In this document: positions 14,517 through 22,734 of the stretch, in pieces | Layout: each line of letters starts with the position of its first letter | How positions within the stretch are numbered: the first letter of the stretch is position 1 | DNA from: DTU063 sp001512695 | Lineage (GTDB): Bacteria > Bacillota > Thermosediminibacteria > Thermosediminibacterales > Tepidanaerobacteraceae | Direction of reading: 5' to 3' | DNA length: 23,337 nucleotides | Assembly: GCA_049658265.1 (NCBI GenBank) | Contig: JBASOM010000126.1 | Coordinates: 1 to 23,337 of the forward strand | The notes under the pieces: generated by a model | The model's input: the letters and a program-made list of their open reading frames with translations, nothing else | Told to the model about the DNA's origin: nothing | Database searches by the model: none | Made by a program: the position numbers and the translations under genes

Positions 14517-15572
14517 CTACGAAAATATATCCTTTATTAATACTCCCGCATCACGCACTTTATATTTGTTACCAGATTTTCCAACACTAACTATCCAAGA
14601 TTCCCTTCCGTTAACGATAACAAAAAAAGTCTTTATCTTAAATTCGTCTTTTGTTTCATAAAATAAGTATTTACTAATTACTACTGGTACGCTTCCCAAT
14701 TTTTCTACATTTTTCAAATCATCTATAATAGCTTTCTTATATCCCTCAAAGTCTTTATCATCCAATATTTTCCAATCATCCCTTTTATAACCCCCAACCG
14801 CCTTTTCTCTCAAAATATCTACAATTTCAGGTGTTATTTGGTCTTCTGACGTTATTCCAGTTTTCTTCAATTGCTCCCATTTAATTTGCGCTCCATACTT
14901 TTGTTCCCATTCCCTATCCGCCGCCTCTCTAGCTGCCGCTCTTTCCTTTTTATATTCTACAGGGTCCTCTTTATACGCTTTTATCCTCAATGCCATTGTT
15001 GCAAGTTCCGCTCTATTTGATTGCCTATCATATCCAAAGATTCTTAATCCTTCAGGTGTTCTGCCTACCCCTTCGGTTAAGTATTCTTCAAACGCAGTAT
15101 TGATGAGGCCAACCTCTTCATCATTTTTGTCTTTTAGATCATTAAAAATAGTTTCTGTGGTTGTTATGGGCTTTACACCTAGCGCTTTGCAGGTGTATTT
15201 AATCATGTCCTGCCTTGTTATTCCCTTGTCGTAGTTTAAATCTATCAGCTCTTCTTGCGTTAAGATTCCCGCTTTAACGGCTGCGTGCATATACTGGCTG
15301 GCCCAGTGATTCCCTTTGAGTTCGTCTGTTACATCCAATCCCAATACTCTTACTAAAACTGTAATGTATTCTGCATAGCTTATTGTTTTGTTTGGCGCGT
15401 ATTTGCCAGCGCCTATTCCCTGGACTAAACCTTCTTTTTGTGCTTGTACAACATCGTTATAAAACCAATCCGTCTGCTTGATGTCTGTAAACACAGAATC
15501 AGAAGCGAACGAAATAACGTGTGTTGACATCAATGCTAGAATGAGGATAAATAGTAAAATTCTTTTTTTCAT
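14517..15572 (-). CDS. SLH-domain cell-surface protein with an uncharacterised C-terminal domain
   Basis: Exported protein of 351 residues anchored to the secondary cell-wall polymer by S-layer homology repeats. A signal peptide (MKKRILLFILILALMSTHVISFA) is followed by three SLH-type repeats: SVFTDIKQTDWFYNDVVQAQKEGLVQG..., then NHWASQYMHAAVKAGIL...GITRQDMIKYTCKALG, and a diverged one, IFNDLKDKNDEEVGLINTAFEEYLTEGV...SNRAELATMALRI. A charged helical linker rich in Arg/Ala/Glu (YKKERAAAREAADREWEQKYGAQIKWEQ) leads to an unrecognised roughly 110-residue C-terminal domain. The ATG at 15572 has GGAGG in front; an in-frame extension to 15650 lacks a signal-like start. Downstream partner is the small exported protein. 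Low GC relative to neighbours hints at a separate history. Confidence 0.85.
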   Translation of the reverse strand: MKKRILLFILILALMSTHVISFASDSVFTDIKQTDWFYNDVVQAQKEGLVQGIGAGKYAPNKTISYAEYITVLVRVLGLDVTDELKGNHWASQYMHAAVKAGILTQEELIDLNYDKGITRQDMIKYTCKALGVKPITTTETIFNDLKDKNDEEVGLINTAFEEYLTEGVGRTPEGLRIFGYDRQSNRAELATMALRIKAYKEDPVEYKKERAAAREAADREWEQKYGAQIKWEQLKKTGITSEDQITPEIVDILREKAVGGYKRDDWKILDDKDFEGYKKAIIDDLKNVEKLGSVPVVISKYLFYETKDEFKIKTFFVIVNGRESWIVSVGKSGNKYKVRDAGVLIKDIFS

Positions 15573-15756
15573 ATTATTTCCTCCAAGATTCATAGTTACA
15601 AGAAACATATCTTTTTTAGTTATTCTACGACTTATCAGTATTTCCTGCATTATTCTGTATTCTAATGAAGGATAATGGTATTAAAAAGAGTGGCAATTCT
15701 GCTAGAAGAATGGGTTTGATATAAAACTAATACTATTGAGCCGTTAGCTAAGTTTT

Positions 15757-16173
15757 CTATTCCCCTATAATTTTTACCAGGACCCGTTTTGGCCTTTTGC
15801 CGTCAAACTCGCCGTAAAATATCTGCTCCCATGGCCCCAGGTCCAGCTTGCCCTCGGTTACCGCAACGACTACCTCCCTGCCCATTATAGTACGCTTAAG
15901 ATGGGCATCGGCATTGTCCTCGTAGGTGTTGTGCCGATATTGGCTGTAGGGCTTTTCGGGGGCCAGTTTATCCAGGAAAACTTCAAAGTCGTGATGAAGG
16001 CCGCTCTCATCGTCATTTATGAATACACTAGCGGTTATGTGCATGGCATTGCACAAGAGCAGGCCCTCTTTTATTTGGCTTTCCCGTAGGCACTCTTCCA
16101 CTTGAGGGGTGATATTTATAAATTCCCTTCGATTCTTGGTTTCAAACCAAAGTTCCTTCCGATAGCTTTTCAC
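15757..16173 (-). CDS. YjbQ/UPF0047 family protein
   Basis: Small cytoplasmic protein of the YjbQ (UPF0047) family, some members of which show weak thiamine-phosphate synthase activity; the true role is unsettled. The 138-residue product carries the family blocks CNAMHITASVFINDDESGLHHDFEVFLDKLAP, YRHNTYEDNADAHLKRTIMGREVVVAVTEGKLDLGPWEQIFYGEFDG and RPKRVLVKIIGE, with the conserved His residues of the putative metal site. The start is placed at GTG 16173: the site GGAGGT (16186-16181) lies 7 nt before it, whereas the upstream GTG at 16182 overlaps the site itself. It has its own extended -10 promoter and is divergent from metG. Readthrough into the SLH gene 184 bp downstream is possible, as no terminator is evident. 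Confidence 0.85.
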   Translation of the reverse strand: MKSYRKELWFETKNRREFINITPQVEECLRESQIKEGLLLCNAMHITASVFINDDESGLHHDFEVFLDKLAPEKPYSQYRHNTYEDNADAHLKRTIMGREVVVAVTEGKLDLGPWEQIFYGEFDGKRPKRVLVKIIGE

Positions 16174-16200
16174 AATGGCCACCTCCGGACTTTTGTCTTA

Positions 16201-16209
16201 ATTATAACA
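16201..16209 (-). promoter_or_regulatory. Extended -10 promoter of the yjbQ-family gene
   Basis: Minus-strand TGTTATAAT, a perfect -10 with the TG extension, 27 bp upstream of the GTG start. No good -35 at the usual distance, which an extended -10 does not need. Confidence 0.6.
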
Positions 16210-16292
16210 CAAGGCGCAATCAGTAAAAATCTTCTAAACATCAGCAGTATGAGATGATAGCAAGGTTAGAAAGAGTGCCTTAGCCCTGCAGC

Positions 16293-16321
16293 TTGACTTC
16301 CCACGGTAAATATGGTATATA
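16293..16321 (+). promoter_or_regulatory. Promoter of the metG T-box transcript
   Basis: TTGACT (16293-16298), a 17-bp spacer and TATATA (16316-16321), with TGG just before the -10. It would start the transcript near 16328, directly before the T-box structure. Confidence 0.75.
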
Positions 16322-16327
16322 TTTTAT

Positions 16328-16611
16328 AAATTCAAAAAATCACTAGGCAAAGACTATGAAGGGGAGAGTAGGCAAAAGGGCTAGGCTAAAAGAGAGCCGG
16401 GTCAGGTGAAAGCCGGTGCCGAATACTTTGCTGAAGATGGCCTCGGAGTCTAGCTGTCGATATGTAGGCAGTTACGGCTAAGGACCGTTAAAATTCTTCA
16501 GGTATCGGAAATTTTCAATGAAGATTTCCCGCACCTGGCTGAGGCCTTTTTAGGCGAATTTGGGTGGTACCGCGAGAGACCCTCGCCCCTTGCTTTGGGG
16601 CGGGGTTTTTT
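16328..16611 (+). promoter_or_regulatory. T-box riboswitch specific for tRNA-Met, controlling metG
   Basis: The leader senses uncharged tRNA and allows readthrough into the synthetase gene. The stem I conserved pieces are present: GAAGGGGAGAGTAG, AGAGAGCCGG and GGTGAAAGCCGG (the distal AG-bulge/loop region). The candidate specifier codon is ATG at 16437-16439, in the context GAAGATGGCCTCGGAG. The antiterminator signature GGGTGGTACCGCG (16562-16574) contains TGGT, complementary to an ACCA tRNA end, which fits a Met tRNA with A at position 73. A terminator hairpin follows at once. Specifier, downstream gene and acceptor-end match all agree on methionine. Boundaries are approximate. Confidence 0.93.
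16581..16611 (+). terminator. T-box regulated terminator
   Basis: CCTCGCCCC (16581-16589) pairs with GGGGCGGGG (16597-16605), mostly G-C with one G-T wobble, and leads into T6 (16606-16611). It is mutually exclusive with the antiterminator around 16560-16574. Confidence 0.9.
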
Positions 16612-16641
16612 AATTCGATAAACTTTAAAGGAGGATAAAAA

Positions 16642-18588
16642 TTGAGCAAGAAAGCTTTTTACGTTACAACACCTATTTATTACGTAAATGCCGAGCCCCA
16701 CATCGGCCATGCCTATACCACCGTCATTGCGGATTTTCTGGCCCGCTGGCACCGTCTTGCCGGGTACGATTCCTACTTTTTAACGGGCACCGATGAGCAC
16801 GGGGAGAAAATTGCACAGGCTGCCAAAGCAGCAGGGGAAGAGCCCCAGGCCTTTGTAGACAGGGTCAGCACCCGCTTTAAGGAAGCCTGGAAGAGGCTTT
16901 GCATCGAGTACGACGACTTTATCCGCACCACGGAACCAAGGCACAAGAAGATAGTCCAGGAGATACTGCAAAAGGTATACGATGCGGGGGATATCTACTA
17001 TGGCGAATACGAGGGCTATTACTGCGTAGGCTGCGAGCGCTTCCTCACCGACAAGGAGCTGGTAGACGGCTGCTGCCCCGACCACGGGACGCCGCCGGAG
17101 AAGCGTAAAGAGGGCAATTACTTTTTCCGCATGGAAAAGTACCGGGAGTGGCTTATAGATTACATCAATTCGCATCCCGATTTCATACGGCCCGAAGGCT
17201 ACCGGAACGAGGTCCTTTCAATACTGTCTGAACCGATAGGGGACCTTTCCATATCGAGGCCTCGGGAACGGGTGCCTTGGGGAATCCCCATTCCCTGGGA
17301 CGAAAAGCACGTGACCTATGTCTGGTTCGACGCCCTTATAAACTACGTTTCGGCCGTAGGCTATCCCGATGGGGAAAAATATCAGCGCTACTGGGACAGC
17401 GTCTGGCACCTCATCGGCAAGGACATCATAAAGCCCCACGCCATATTCTGGCCGACCATGCTGAAAGCTGCGGGCATGCCAATTTACAAGCACCTCAACG
17501 TTGGCGGCTTCCTCATGGGACCGGACGGCCGGAAGATGTCAAAGACCCTAGGGAACGTGGTGGACCCCTTTGACCTATCTGAAAAATACGGTGCGGATGT
17601 GGTGCGCTACTACCTCTTAAGCGACGTGCCCTACGGCCAGGACGCTTCCGTGGGCGAAACGCACCTTGTGGCCAGGTATAATGCAGACTTGGCCAACGAC
17701 CTGGGCAACCTCCTTTCCAGGACCATCACCATGATCGAAAAGTTTTGCGGCGGAGAAATTCCCGCACCGAAAGCCAAGGGAAGTCCCGATGATGAACTGA
17801 TAGCCCTGGCTGAAAGCCTGCCTGACAAGCTGGAGACCATGGTAAACCGCATGCAGCTAAATGCTGCGATTAGGGAGATATGGAGGTTTATCGGCAGGGC
17901 CAACAAGTACATCGATGAAACCATGCCCTGGAGCCTGGCAAAAGATTCAAGTCAAAAGGAGCGCCTGGATACGGTGCTGTACAACCTGGCTGAAGCCCTG
18001 CGGGTTGCGGCAGTTCACATTTCACCAATTATGCCCAACACACCGGCCAAAATTTTCGAGCAGCTGGGCATCGACGATGCAAGCCTTTCTTCTTGGGAAA
18101 GCGTGAAAAAATGGGGCGGTCTCCCTGCAGGACTGAAAGTGTCCAGGAAGGAAATTATCTTCCCCAGGATCGATGAGAAGGCCAAGGAGAAAGCAAAAGC
18201 CGAGCAGGAAACAAAGGCAAAGGCAAAAGAGGAGAAGCAGGCAGAGGCCAAAGAAGAGGCGGCCAATATCATCAGCATTGAAGACTTTGCCAAGGTGGAG
18301 CTTCGCATAGCCGAGGTCTTGGAAGCGGAAAAGGTCAAGGGTGCCGATAAGCTTTTAAAGCTCCAGGTAAAAATCGGGGATGAAAGGCGCCAAATCGTGG
18401 CGGGGATTGCCAAATACTATAGCCCGGAGGAACTTGTAGGCAAAAAGATAGTGGTGGTCGCCAACTTAAAGCCTGCCAAACTCAGGGGCGAACTGTCACA
18501 GGGCATGCTCCTTGCCGCATCCAACGAGGAAGGCCTGTCCCTTATTACCGTTGACAGGGATATTGAGTCGGGAGCAAGGGTAAAGTAA
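16642..18588 (+). CDS. metG: Methionyl-tRNA synthetase with C-terminal tRNA-binding domain
   Basis: Class I synthetase charging tRNA-Met; 648 residues. The catalytic domain has the HIGH box at residues 20-23 (EPHIGHAYTT) and KMSKT at 298-302. The zinc knuckle YCVGCERF...GCCPDHG gives a C-x2-C...C-x2-H set. The anticodon-binding helical domain follows (about 360-520). A Lys/Ala/Glu-rich linker (KAKEKAKAEQETKAKAKEEKQ) connects to a Trbp111-like OB fold, VELRIAEVLEAEKVKGADKLLKLQVKIG...LKPAKLRGELSQGMLLAAS. The start is TTG at 16642, 7 nt after AAGGAGG, and the N-terminus MSKKAFYVTTPIYYVNA is conserved. It is controlled by the T-box upstream. The order abrB...metG...tatD mirrors the Bacillus near-origin region. 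Confidence 0.97.
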   Translation: MSKKAFYVTTPIYYVNAEPHIGHAYTTVIADFLARWHRLAGYDSYFLTGTDEHGEKIAQAAKAAGEEPQAFVDRVSTRFKEAWKRLCIEYDDFIRTTEPRHKKIVQEILQKVYDAGDIYYGEYEGYYCVGCERFLTDKELVDGCCPDHGTPPEKRKEGNYFFRMEKYREWLIDYINSHPDFIRPEGYRNEVLSILSEPIGDLSISRPRERVPWGIPIPWDEKHVTYVWFDALINYVSAVGYPDGEKYQRYWDSVWHLIGKDIIKPHAIFWPTMLKAAGMPIYKHLNVGGFLMGPDGRKMSKTLGNVVDPFDLSEKYGADVVRYYLLSDVPYGQDASVGETHLVARYNADLANDLGNLLSRTITMIEKFCGGEIPAPKAKGSPDDELIALAESLPDKLETMVNRMQLNAAIREIWRFIGRANKYIDETMPWSLAKDSSQKERLDTVLYNLAEALRVAAVHISPIMPNTPAKIFEQLGIDDASLSSWESVKKWGGLPAGLKVSRKEIIFPRIDEKAKEKAKAEQETKAKAKEEKQAEAKEEAANIISIEDFAKVELRIAEVLEAEKVKGADKLLKLQVKIGDERRQIVAGIAKYYSPEELVGKKIVVVANLKPAKLRGELSQGMLLAASNEEGLSLITVDRDIESGARVK

Positions 18589-18629
18589 GCAAATCAATGC
18601 TTTGAATATCTTTTATGAATTATTTTAAC

Positions 18630-18665
18630 AAGGCGGGAACTGAAAATTTTCAGGCTTCCGCCTTT
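18630..18665 (+). terminator. Probable weak terminator after metG
   Basis: AAGGCGG (18630-18636) pairs with CCGCCTT (18658-18664), and an inner palindrome CTGAAAATTTTCAG (18640-18653) extends the stem across an internal loop. Only three T residues follow, so termination may be partial. Confidence 0.55.
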
Positions 18666-18687
18666 GAATTATGCACAGGACCTGCAT

Positions 18688-18770
18688 TTATCCACATTTT
18701 TGTGGGGATAACTTGTGAATATGTGGATAACTTGTGGGAAATTTGTTGATAAAAACACAAGTTATCCACA
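18688..18770. promoter_or_regulatory. Cluster of five DnaA-box-like sites
   Basis: Perfect TTATCCACA boxes lie at 18688-18696 (+), 18722-18730 (-) and 18762-18770 (+). Two one-mismatch boxes lie at 18703-18711 (-, TTATCCCCA) and 18744-18752 (-, TTATCAACA). The 12-mer GGATAACTTGTG occurs at 18706 and 18725 directly (19-bp period) and inverted at 18756-18767; the arms 18723-18736 and 18756-18769 form a perfect 14-bp inverted repeat. The density is far above chance, so DnaA binding is likely. It lies upstream of the iorA promoter and after metG. Confidence 0.75.
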
Positions 18771-18834
18771 GACGGACAAGGGAGCATTTATACAATTATG
18801 TTTTGGCCCTAAGGTTAAAAAAGCTTTAAAAGAA

Positions 18835-18843
18835 TGTTATAAT
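18835..18843 (+). promoter_or_regulatory. Extended -10 promoter of iorA
   Basis: TGTTATAAT, a perfect -10 with TG extension, 37 bp upstream of the TTG start; the -35 position is A-rich and poor. The DnaA-box cluster ends about 65 bp upstream of it. Confidence 0.55.
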
Positions 18844-18880
18844 TATTTTATATGACTGGAACACGAGGAGAGGAGAACAA

Positions 18881-20641
18881 TTGAAGAAGATAATGACAGG
18901 CAATGAAGCCATTGCCAGAGGTGCGTATGAGGCCGGCTGTAAGGTGGCAGCTGCCTATCCGGGAACGCCGAGCACCGAAATATTAGAAAATATTGCAACT
19001 TATAAAGAAATATATTCCCAGTGGTCGGTAAATGAAAAGGTGGCCCTGGAAGTGGCAGGGGGAGCGGCCATTGCCGGTGCCAGGGCCCTTTGCGCCATGA
19101 AGCACGTGGGATTAAATGTAGCTGCGGACCCGCTGTTCACCCTGGCATATACGGGAACAAACGGTGGTTTGGTAGTGGTCACCGCAGACGACCCGGGCCT
19201 TCACAGCTCGCAAAACGAGCAGGACAACCGCTATTATGCCCTTCACGCCAAAGTGCCCATGCTGGAACCCTCTGACAGCCAGGAGTGCCTGGATTATATA
19301 AAATACGCCTTCCAGCTCAGCGAAGAGTACGATATCCCGGTGCTCTTCAGGGTGACCACCAGGGTTTGCCACAGCAAGTCCTTGGTAAGCTTGGGCCCGC
19401 CCCAGGATGTGGGCATAAAGGAATACAAAAAGGATGTAAAAAAGTACTGCATGATTCCGGGCTTTGCCAAGTTCAGGCACCCTGTTTTGGAAGAAAAGCT
19501 TAAAAAGCTTCAGGAGCTTTCCAATCAAAGCCCCTTAAATCAGATAATTTGGGGAGATAAAAGGGTCGGAATCATAACATCCGGCATATCCTATCAGCAT
19601 GCAAGAGAAGTGATGGGAGACAATGCATCGTATCTTAAGATTGGCATGAGCTTTCCGCTGCCGGAAAAATTAATCCGGGAATTTGCCCAAAGTGTGGAAA
19701 GCCTCTATGTGATTGAAGAAAACGACCCCTATATAGAGACCTTCGTGAAATCCCTCGGAATCAGCTGTATCGGCAAGGACGCCTTTCCAATATGCGGGGA
19801 ATTGAATCCCGAAATTGTCCAGAAGGTGCTGGCCCCCGAAAAGCCGCGAAAGAGCTACAATGTCGATGTCGAGGTGCCTGCAAGGCCCCCGGTGCTGTGT
19901 GCCGGCTGTCCCCACAGGGGCGTGTTTTACGCCCTGAGCAAATACAAAGATGCCGCAATTACGGGTGATATCGGCTGCTACAGCTTGGGGATTTTACCCC
20001 CATTAAATGCCACCGACACCTTGATCTGCATGGGGGCGGGCATTTCAGCAGGTATCGGTTTTGAAAAGACCTTCATGCAGGGAGAAAAAGGTACCAAGGT
20101 CTTCGGAGTGATCGGCGACTCCACCTTTTTCCACTCGGGGATAACCAGCCTTATCGACGCGGTTTACAACAGGAGCAAGCTGGCCATTGTCATCCTGGAC
20201 AACAGGACGACGGCCATGACGGGTCACCAGGAAAATCCCGGTACCGGCAAAACCTTGGATTGCGACGCGGCGCCGGTGATAGACATAAAGGAGATTGTAA
20301 AGGCGGTGGGGGTAAAGCTTGATAATATCAGGGTTATCGACCCCTATGACCTGGTCCAAACCCAGGAAGCGGTAAAGGACGCCTATGAGGCAGAGGAGCC
20401 CTTCGTCATCATCGCCAAGAGGCCTTGTGCATTGTTAAAGGAAGTTCAAAGGCAGAGGGCAAATCAAAAGTGCACCATAAACCAGGAAAAATGTACCAAG
20501 TGCAAGCTGTGCCTGAGACTTGGCTGTCCCGCCATATCCTTTAAAGACGGTGTGATGACGATAGATGAGGCCGCCTGCAACGGCTGCACCCTCTGCATGC
20601 AGGTATGTAGATTTGCTGCAATTGAAAGGAAGTGCAAGTAA
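18881..20641 (+). CDS. iorA: Indolepyruvate ferredoxin oxidoreductase, alpha subunit
   Basis: Oxidatively decarboxylates aryl-pyruvates (from Trp, Phe, Tyr transamination) to aryl-acetyl-CoA, reducing ferredoxin; an oxygen-sensitive enzyme of anaerobes. The 586-residue protein has the N-terminal pyrimidine-binding domain (MTGNEAIARGAYEAGCKVAAAYPGTPSTEI). The ThDP-binding domain follows, with AGCPHRGVFYAL, TGDIGCYSLG and the GDS...N motif (VFGVIGDSTFFHSGITS...VILDNRTTAMTGHQ). At the C-terminus are two ferredoxin-type motifs: C538-x2-C541-x2-C544-x4-C549-P and C566-x2-C569-x2-C572-x3-C576, as is normal for IorA. TTG start with GAGGAGAGGAG upstream. iorB begins 1 bp after its stop. No phenylacetyl-CoA ligase gene is nearby. 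Confidence 0.96.
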   Translation: MKKIMTGNEAIARGAYEAGCKVAAAYPGTPSTEILENIATYKEIYSQWSVNEKVALEVAGGAAIAGARALCAMKHVGLNVAADPLFTLAYTGTNGGLVVVTADDPGLHSSQNEQDNRYYALHAKVPMLEPSDSQECLDYIKYAFQLSEEYDIPVLFRVTTRVCHSKSLVSLGPPQDVGIKEYKKDVKKYCMIPGFAKFRHPVLEEKLKKLQELSNQSPLNQIIWGDKRVGIITSGISYQHAREVMGDNASYLKIGMSFPLPEKLIREFAQSVESLYVIEENDPYIETFVKSLGISCIGKDAFPICGELNPEIVQKVLAPEKPRKSYNVDVEVPARPPVLCAGCPHRGVFYALSKYKDAAITGDIGCYSLGILPPLNATDTLICMGAGISAGIGFEKTFMQGEKGTKVFGVIGDSTFFHSGITSLIDAVYNRSKLAIVILDNRTTAMTGHQENPGTGKTLDCDAAPVIDIKEIVKAVGVKLDNIRVIDPYDLVQTQEAVKDAYEAEEPFVIIAKRPCALLKEVQRQRANQKCTINQEKCTKCKLCLRLGCPAISFKDGVMTIDEAACNGCTLCMQVCRFAAIERKCK

Positions 20642-20642
20642 C

Positions 20643-21215
20643 ATGACAAGGAGCCTAATACTGGCAGGCGTAGGAGGTCAGGGGACCATCCTCGCTTCAA
20701 ATATACTGGCTGAAGGCCTGATTAGCCTCGGCTACGATGTGAAGATGTCTGAGATCCACGGCATGGCCCAGCGAGGGGGCAGCGTCAACACCCAGATCAG
20801 GTTTGGCGAAAAGGTGTATTCACCCATGATAGCTTCCGGGGAAGCAGACTTGCTGTTAGCCTTTGAAAAGATAGAAGCTGTGAGGTATTTGCATTACCTG
20901 AAGCCGGGCGGCATCCTCATCGTAAACGATTATGAAATATATTCAACGACGGTTTTGACGGGCCAGGAAAAGTACCCGGAGGAGGTCCTCGATAAACTCA
21001 AAGAAAGCATCGAAAATCATTTCGTAATCGATGCGGCCAAAATCGCAAGCAGTCTTGGCAATATCAGGGCACAAAACATGGTGCTCTTGGGAGCAGCGGT
21101 AAAGCGCCTCGGTATAATGGATGCCAACTGGCAGGACATAATTAAGGCTTACCTGCCGGAAAAGTTACACGAACTAAACATTAAGGCCTTCCGGGAGGGC
21201 ATCAAACAGGTCTAA
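20643..21215 (+). CDS. iorB: Indolepyruvate ferredoxin oxidoreductase, beta subunit
   Basis: Gamma-type pyruvate-ferredoxin-oxidoreductase domain that partners IorA. The 190-residue protein starts MTRSLILAGVGGQGTILASNILAEGL, the family signature, followed by KMSEIHGMAQRGGSVNTQIRFG and SGEADLLLAFEKIEAVRYLHYLKPGG. The ATG at 20643 follows the iorA stop by a single base; the longer frame back to 20565 lies inside iorA and is not conserved. The ribosome site is weak (AAAGGAAG, 13 nt away), so it is probably translated by coupling with iorA. About 30 bp separate it from tatD. Confidence 0.95.
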   Translation: MTRSLILAGVGGQGTILASNILAEGLISLGYDVKMSEIHGMAQRGGSVNTQIRFGEKVYSPMIASGEADLLLAFEKIEAVRYLHYLKPGGILIVNDYEIYSTTVLTGQEKYPEEVLDKLKESIENHFVIDAAKIASSLGNIRAQNMVLLGAAVKRLGIMDANWQDIIKAYLPEKLHELNIKAFREGIKQV

Positions 21216-21245
21216 AGAATTCGAGCGGCTAAAGGAGGTGCTGCC

Positions 21246-22016
21246 GTGTTTGTGGATGTCCACGCCCATTTGGATGATAAAGCCTTTGATGATGACAGGG
21301 AGCAAGTGCTGGAAGATATAAAAAAGGCCGGCATGACAGTGGTAAATGCCGGTTCGGATCTACAGTCGAGCCGCTTTTCGGTGGAGCTGGCAACAAACTA
21401 TGATTTCGTATACGCCTGTGTGGGAATTCATCCCCATGAAGCTGCAGAAGCCCCGAAGGACTACCTAAGGGAGCTGGAGGAGCTGGCCCGGTACCCGAAG
21501 GTCATAGCCATAGGAGAAATCGGCCTTGATTACTACTACGAGTTTTCCGACAGAAAGGTGCAGCAAAGGGTTTTCTTGGAGCAGCTTGAACTGGCTAAGA
21601 GCCTAAACCTACCGGTAGTCATCCATAACAGGGACGCCCATCAGGATACCTTGAGCATATTAAAAAAATCTGCCCCGATTAAGGGCTTGATGCACTGCTA
21701 CTCCGGCAGCCTGGAAACGGCCCGGGAACTCTTAAAGCTCGGCTTTTATTTCTCCTTCGGGGGAGTTATCACCTTTAAGAACGCCAAAAAGCCCAAGGAA
21801 GTGGCTTCCGAGCTGCCCTTGGAGAACATCATACTCGAAACCGATTGCCCCTATCTTACGCCGGAGCCTTACCGGGGCAAGCGAAACGATCCCACTAAAA
21901 TTCCCATAATTGCGGCAAAGCTGGCAGAGCTTCATCATGTCTCCCCGCAAGAAGTAGAGGACATCACTTATGCCAACTTCAAAAAGCTCTTCGATGCCAG
22001 GCGCCTAAGTTATTAA
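21246..22016 (+). CDS. tatD: TatD-family metal-dependent DNase
   Basis: TIM-barrel metal-dependent hydrolase with 3'-5' exonuclease activity in characterised members; role in DNA repair or turnover. All metal-site blocks are present in order: DVHAHLD at the N-terminus, GEIGLDYYYEFSD, VVIHNRDAH, LMHCYSGS and ILETDCPYLTPEPYRGKRNDP. Length 256 residues is normal. The start is GTG at 21246, 5 nt after AAAGGAGGTG. In Bacillus the orthologue (yabD) lies directly after metS; here iorAB has been placed between them. It is probably part of the iorAB transcript. Confidence 0.94.
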   Translation: MFVDVHAHLDDKAFDDDREQVLEDIKKAGMTVVNAGSDLQSSRFSVELATNYDFVYACVGIHPHEAAEAPKDYLRELEELARYPKVIAIGEIGLDYYYEFSDRKVQQRVFLEQLELAKSLNLPVVIHNRDAHQDTLSILKKSAPIKGLMHCYSGSLETARELLKLGFYFSFGGVITFKNAKKPKEVASELPLENIILETDCPYLTPEPYRGKRNDPTKIPIIAAKLAELHHVSPQEVEDITYANFKKLFDARRLSY

Positions 22017-22054
22017 CTTATTGCAAGCACAAAAATGGGAGAAGGAGTGTTAAA

Positions 22055-22708
22055 TTGAAGGCAATAATTTTTGACATGGATGGAGTAATAATCGACAGCG
22101 AGCAATTTCACGCGGAAATCAGCATTGCTTTGGTTGAAGAATATGGAGGCAAAATAAGTCGAGAGGAATTTGAAATTTTCTTAGGTAAAACCGATTATGA
22201 CATATGGAGCACTCTAAAGGAACAATTCAATCTGGAGCCTTCAGTGGATGAACTGATGGAAATAAAGAAACAGCGATCCCTTCAAAATATCCACAAGATT
22301 GAACTGGTGGAGCATTTCTATGAGTTTATGATGAGTGCCTACAGGGCAAATTACGCCCTGGCCCTAGCTTCGTCCAACAACAGGGCCATTGTGGACAAGG
22401 TGCTGGAGAGATTCGAGCTGTCCAAGTACTTAAAGGTTGCCATATCCGGCGATGATGTCGTAAAGGGCAAGCCGGACCCGGAAATATTTCTAAAAGCTGC
22501 CGAGATGATGGGGGTCAAGGCCGAAAAATGCCTGGTAATTGAAGATGCCTTTGCCGGGGTGCAGGCGGCAAAGGCGGCAGGCATGAAGTGCATAGGCTAC
22601 AAGAGCCCCACTTCCAAAAGGCAGGACTTGTCCGATGCGGATTTGATAGTGCAAAGCCTTGGCGAATTGAGTTTAGATATTGTAGAGAAGCTATTAGGGG
22701 AAAACTAG
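22055..22708 (+). CDS. HAD-family phosphatase/beta-phosphoglucomutase-like hydrolase
   Basis: Haloacid dehalogenase superfamily, beta-PGM-like subgroup, 217 residues. Motif I FDMDGVIIDSE has both catalytic Asp residues, followed by a helical cap domain (about residues 17-85). Motif II is LALASSNN, motif III the Lys in GKPDPEIF, and motif IV VIEDAFAGVQAAKAAGM. The substrate could be a sugar phosphate or a small phosphoester; the sequence does not decide. The start is TTG at 22055 after GAAGGAG, 38 bp after tatD. No evidence of a maltose/trehalose phosphorylase neighbour that would favour a true beta-phosphoglucomutase. Confidence 0.88.
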   Translation: MKAIIFDMDGVIIDSEQFHAEISIALVEEYGGKISREEFEIFLGKTDYDIWSTLKEQFNLEPSVDELMEIKKQRSLQNIHKIELVEHFYEFMMSAYRANYALALASSNNRAIVDKVLERFELSKYLKVAISGDDVVKGKPDPEIFLKAAEMMGVKAEKCLVIEDAFAGVQAAKAAGMKCIGYKSPTSKRQDLSDADLIVQSLGELSLDIVEKLLGEN

Positions 22709-22734
22709 GCAAAAGACGGTGAAAGGAGATGGCC

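Noticed and set aside
18688..18770. Calling this region the replication origin (oriC)
   Set aside because: Boxes are present, but dnaA/dnaN are not in the window and no clear unwinding element or skew could be judged; kept only as a DnaA-box cluster.
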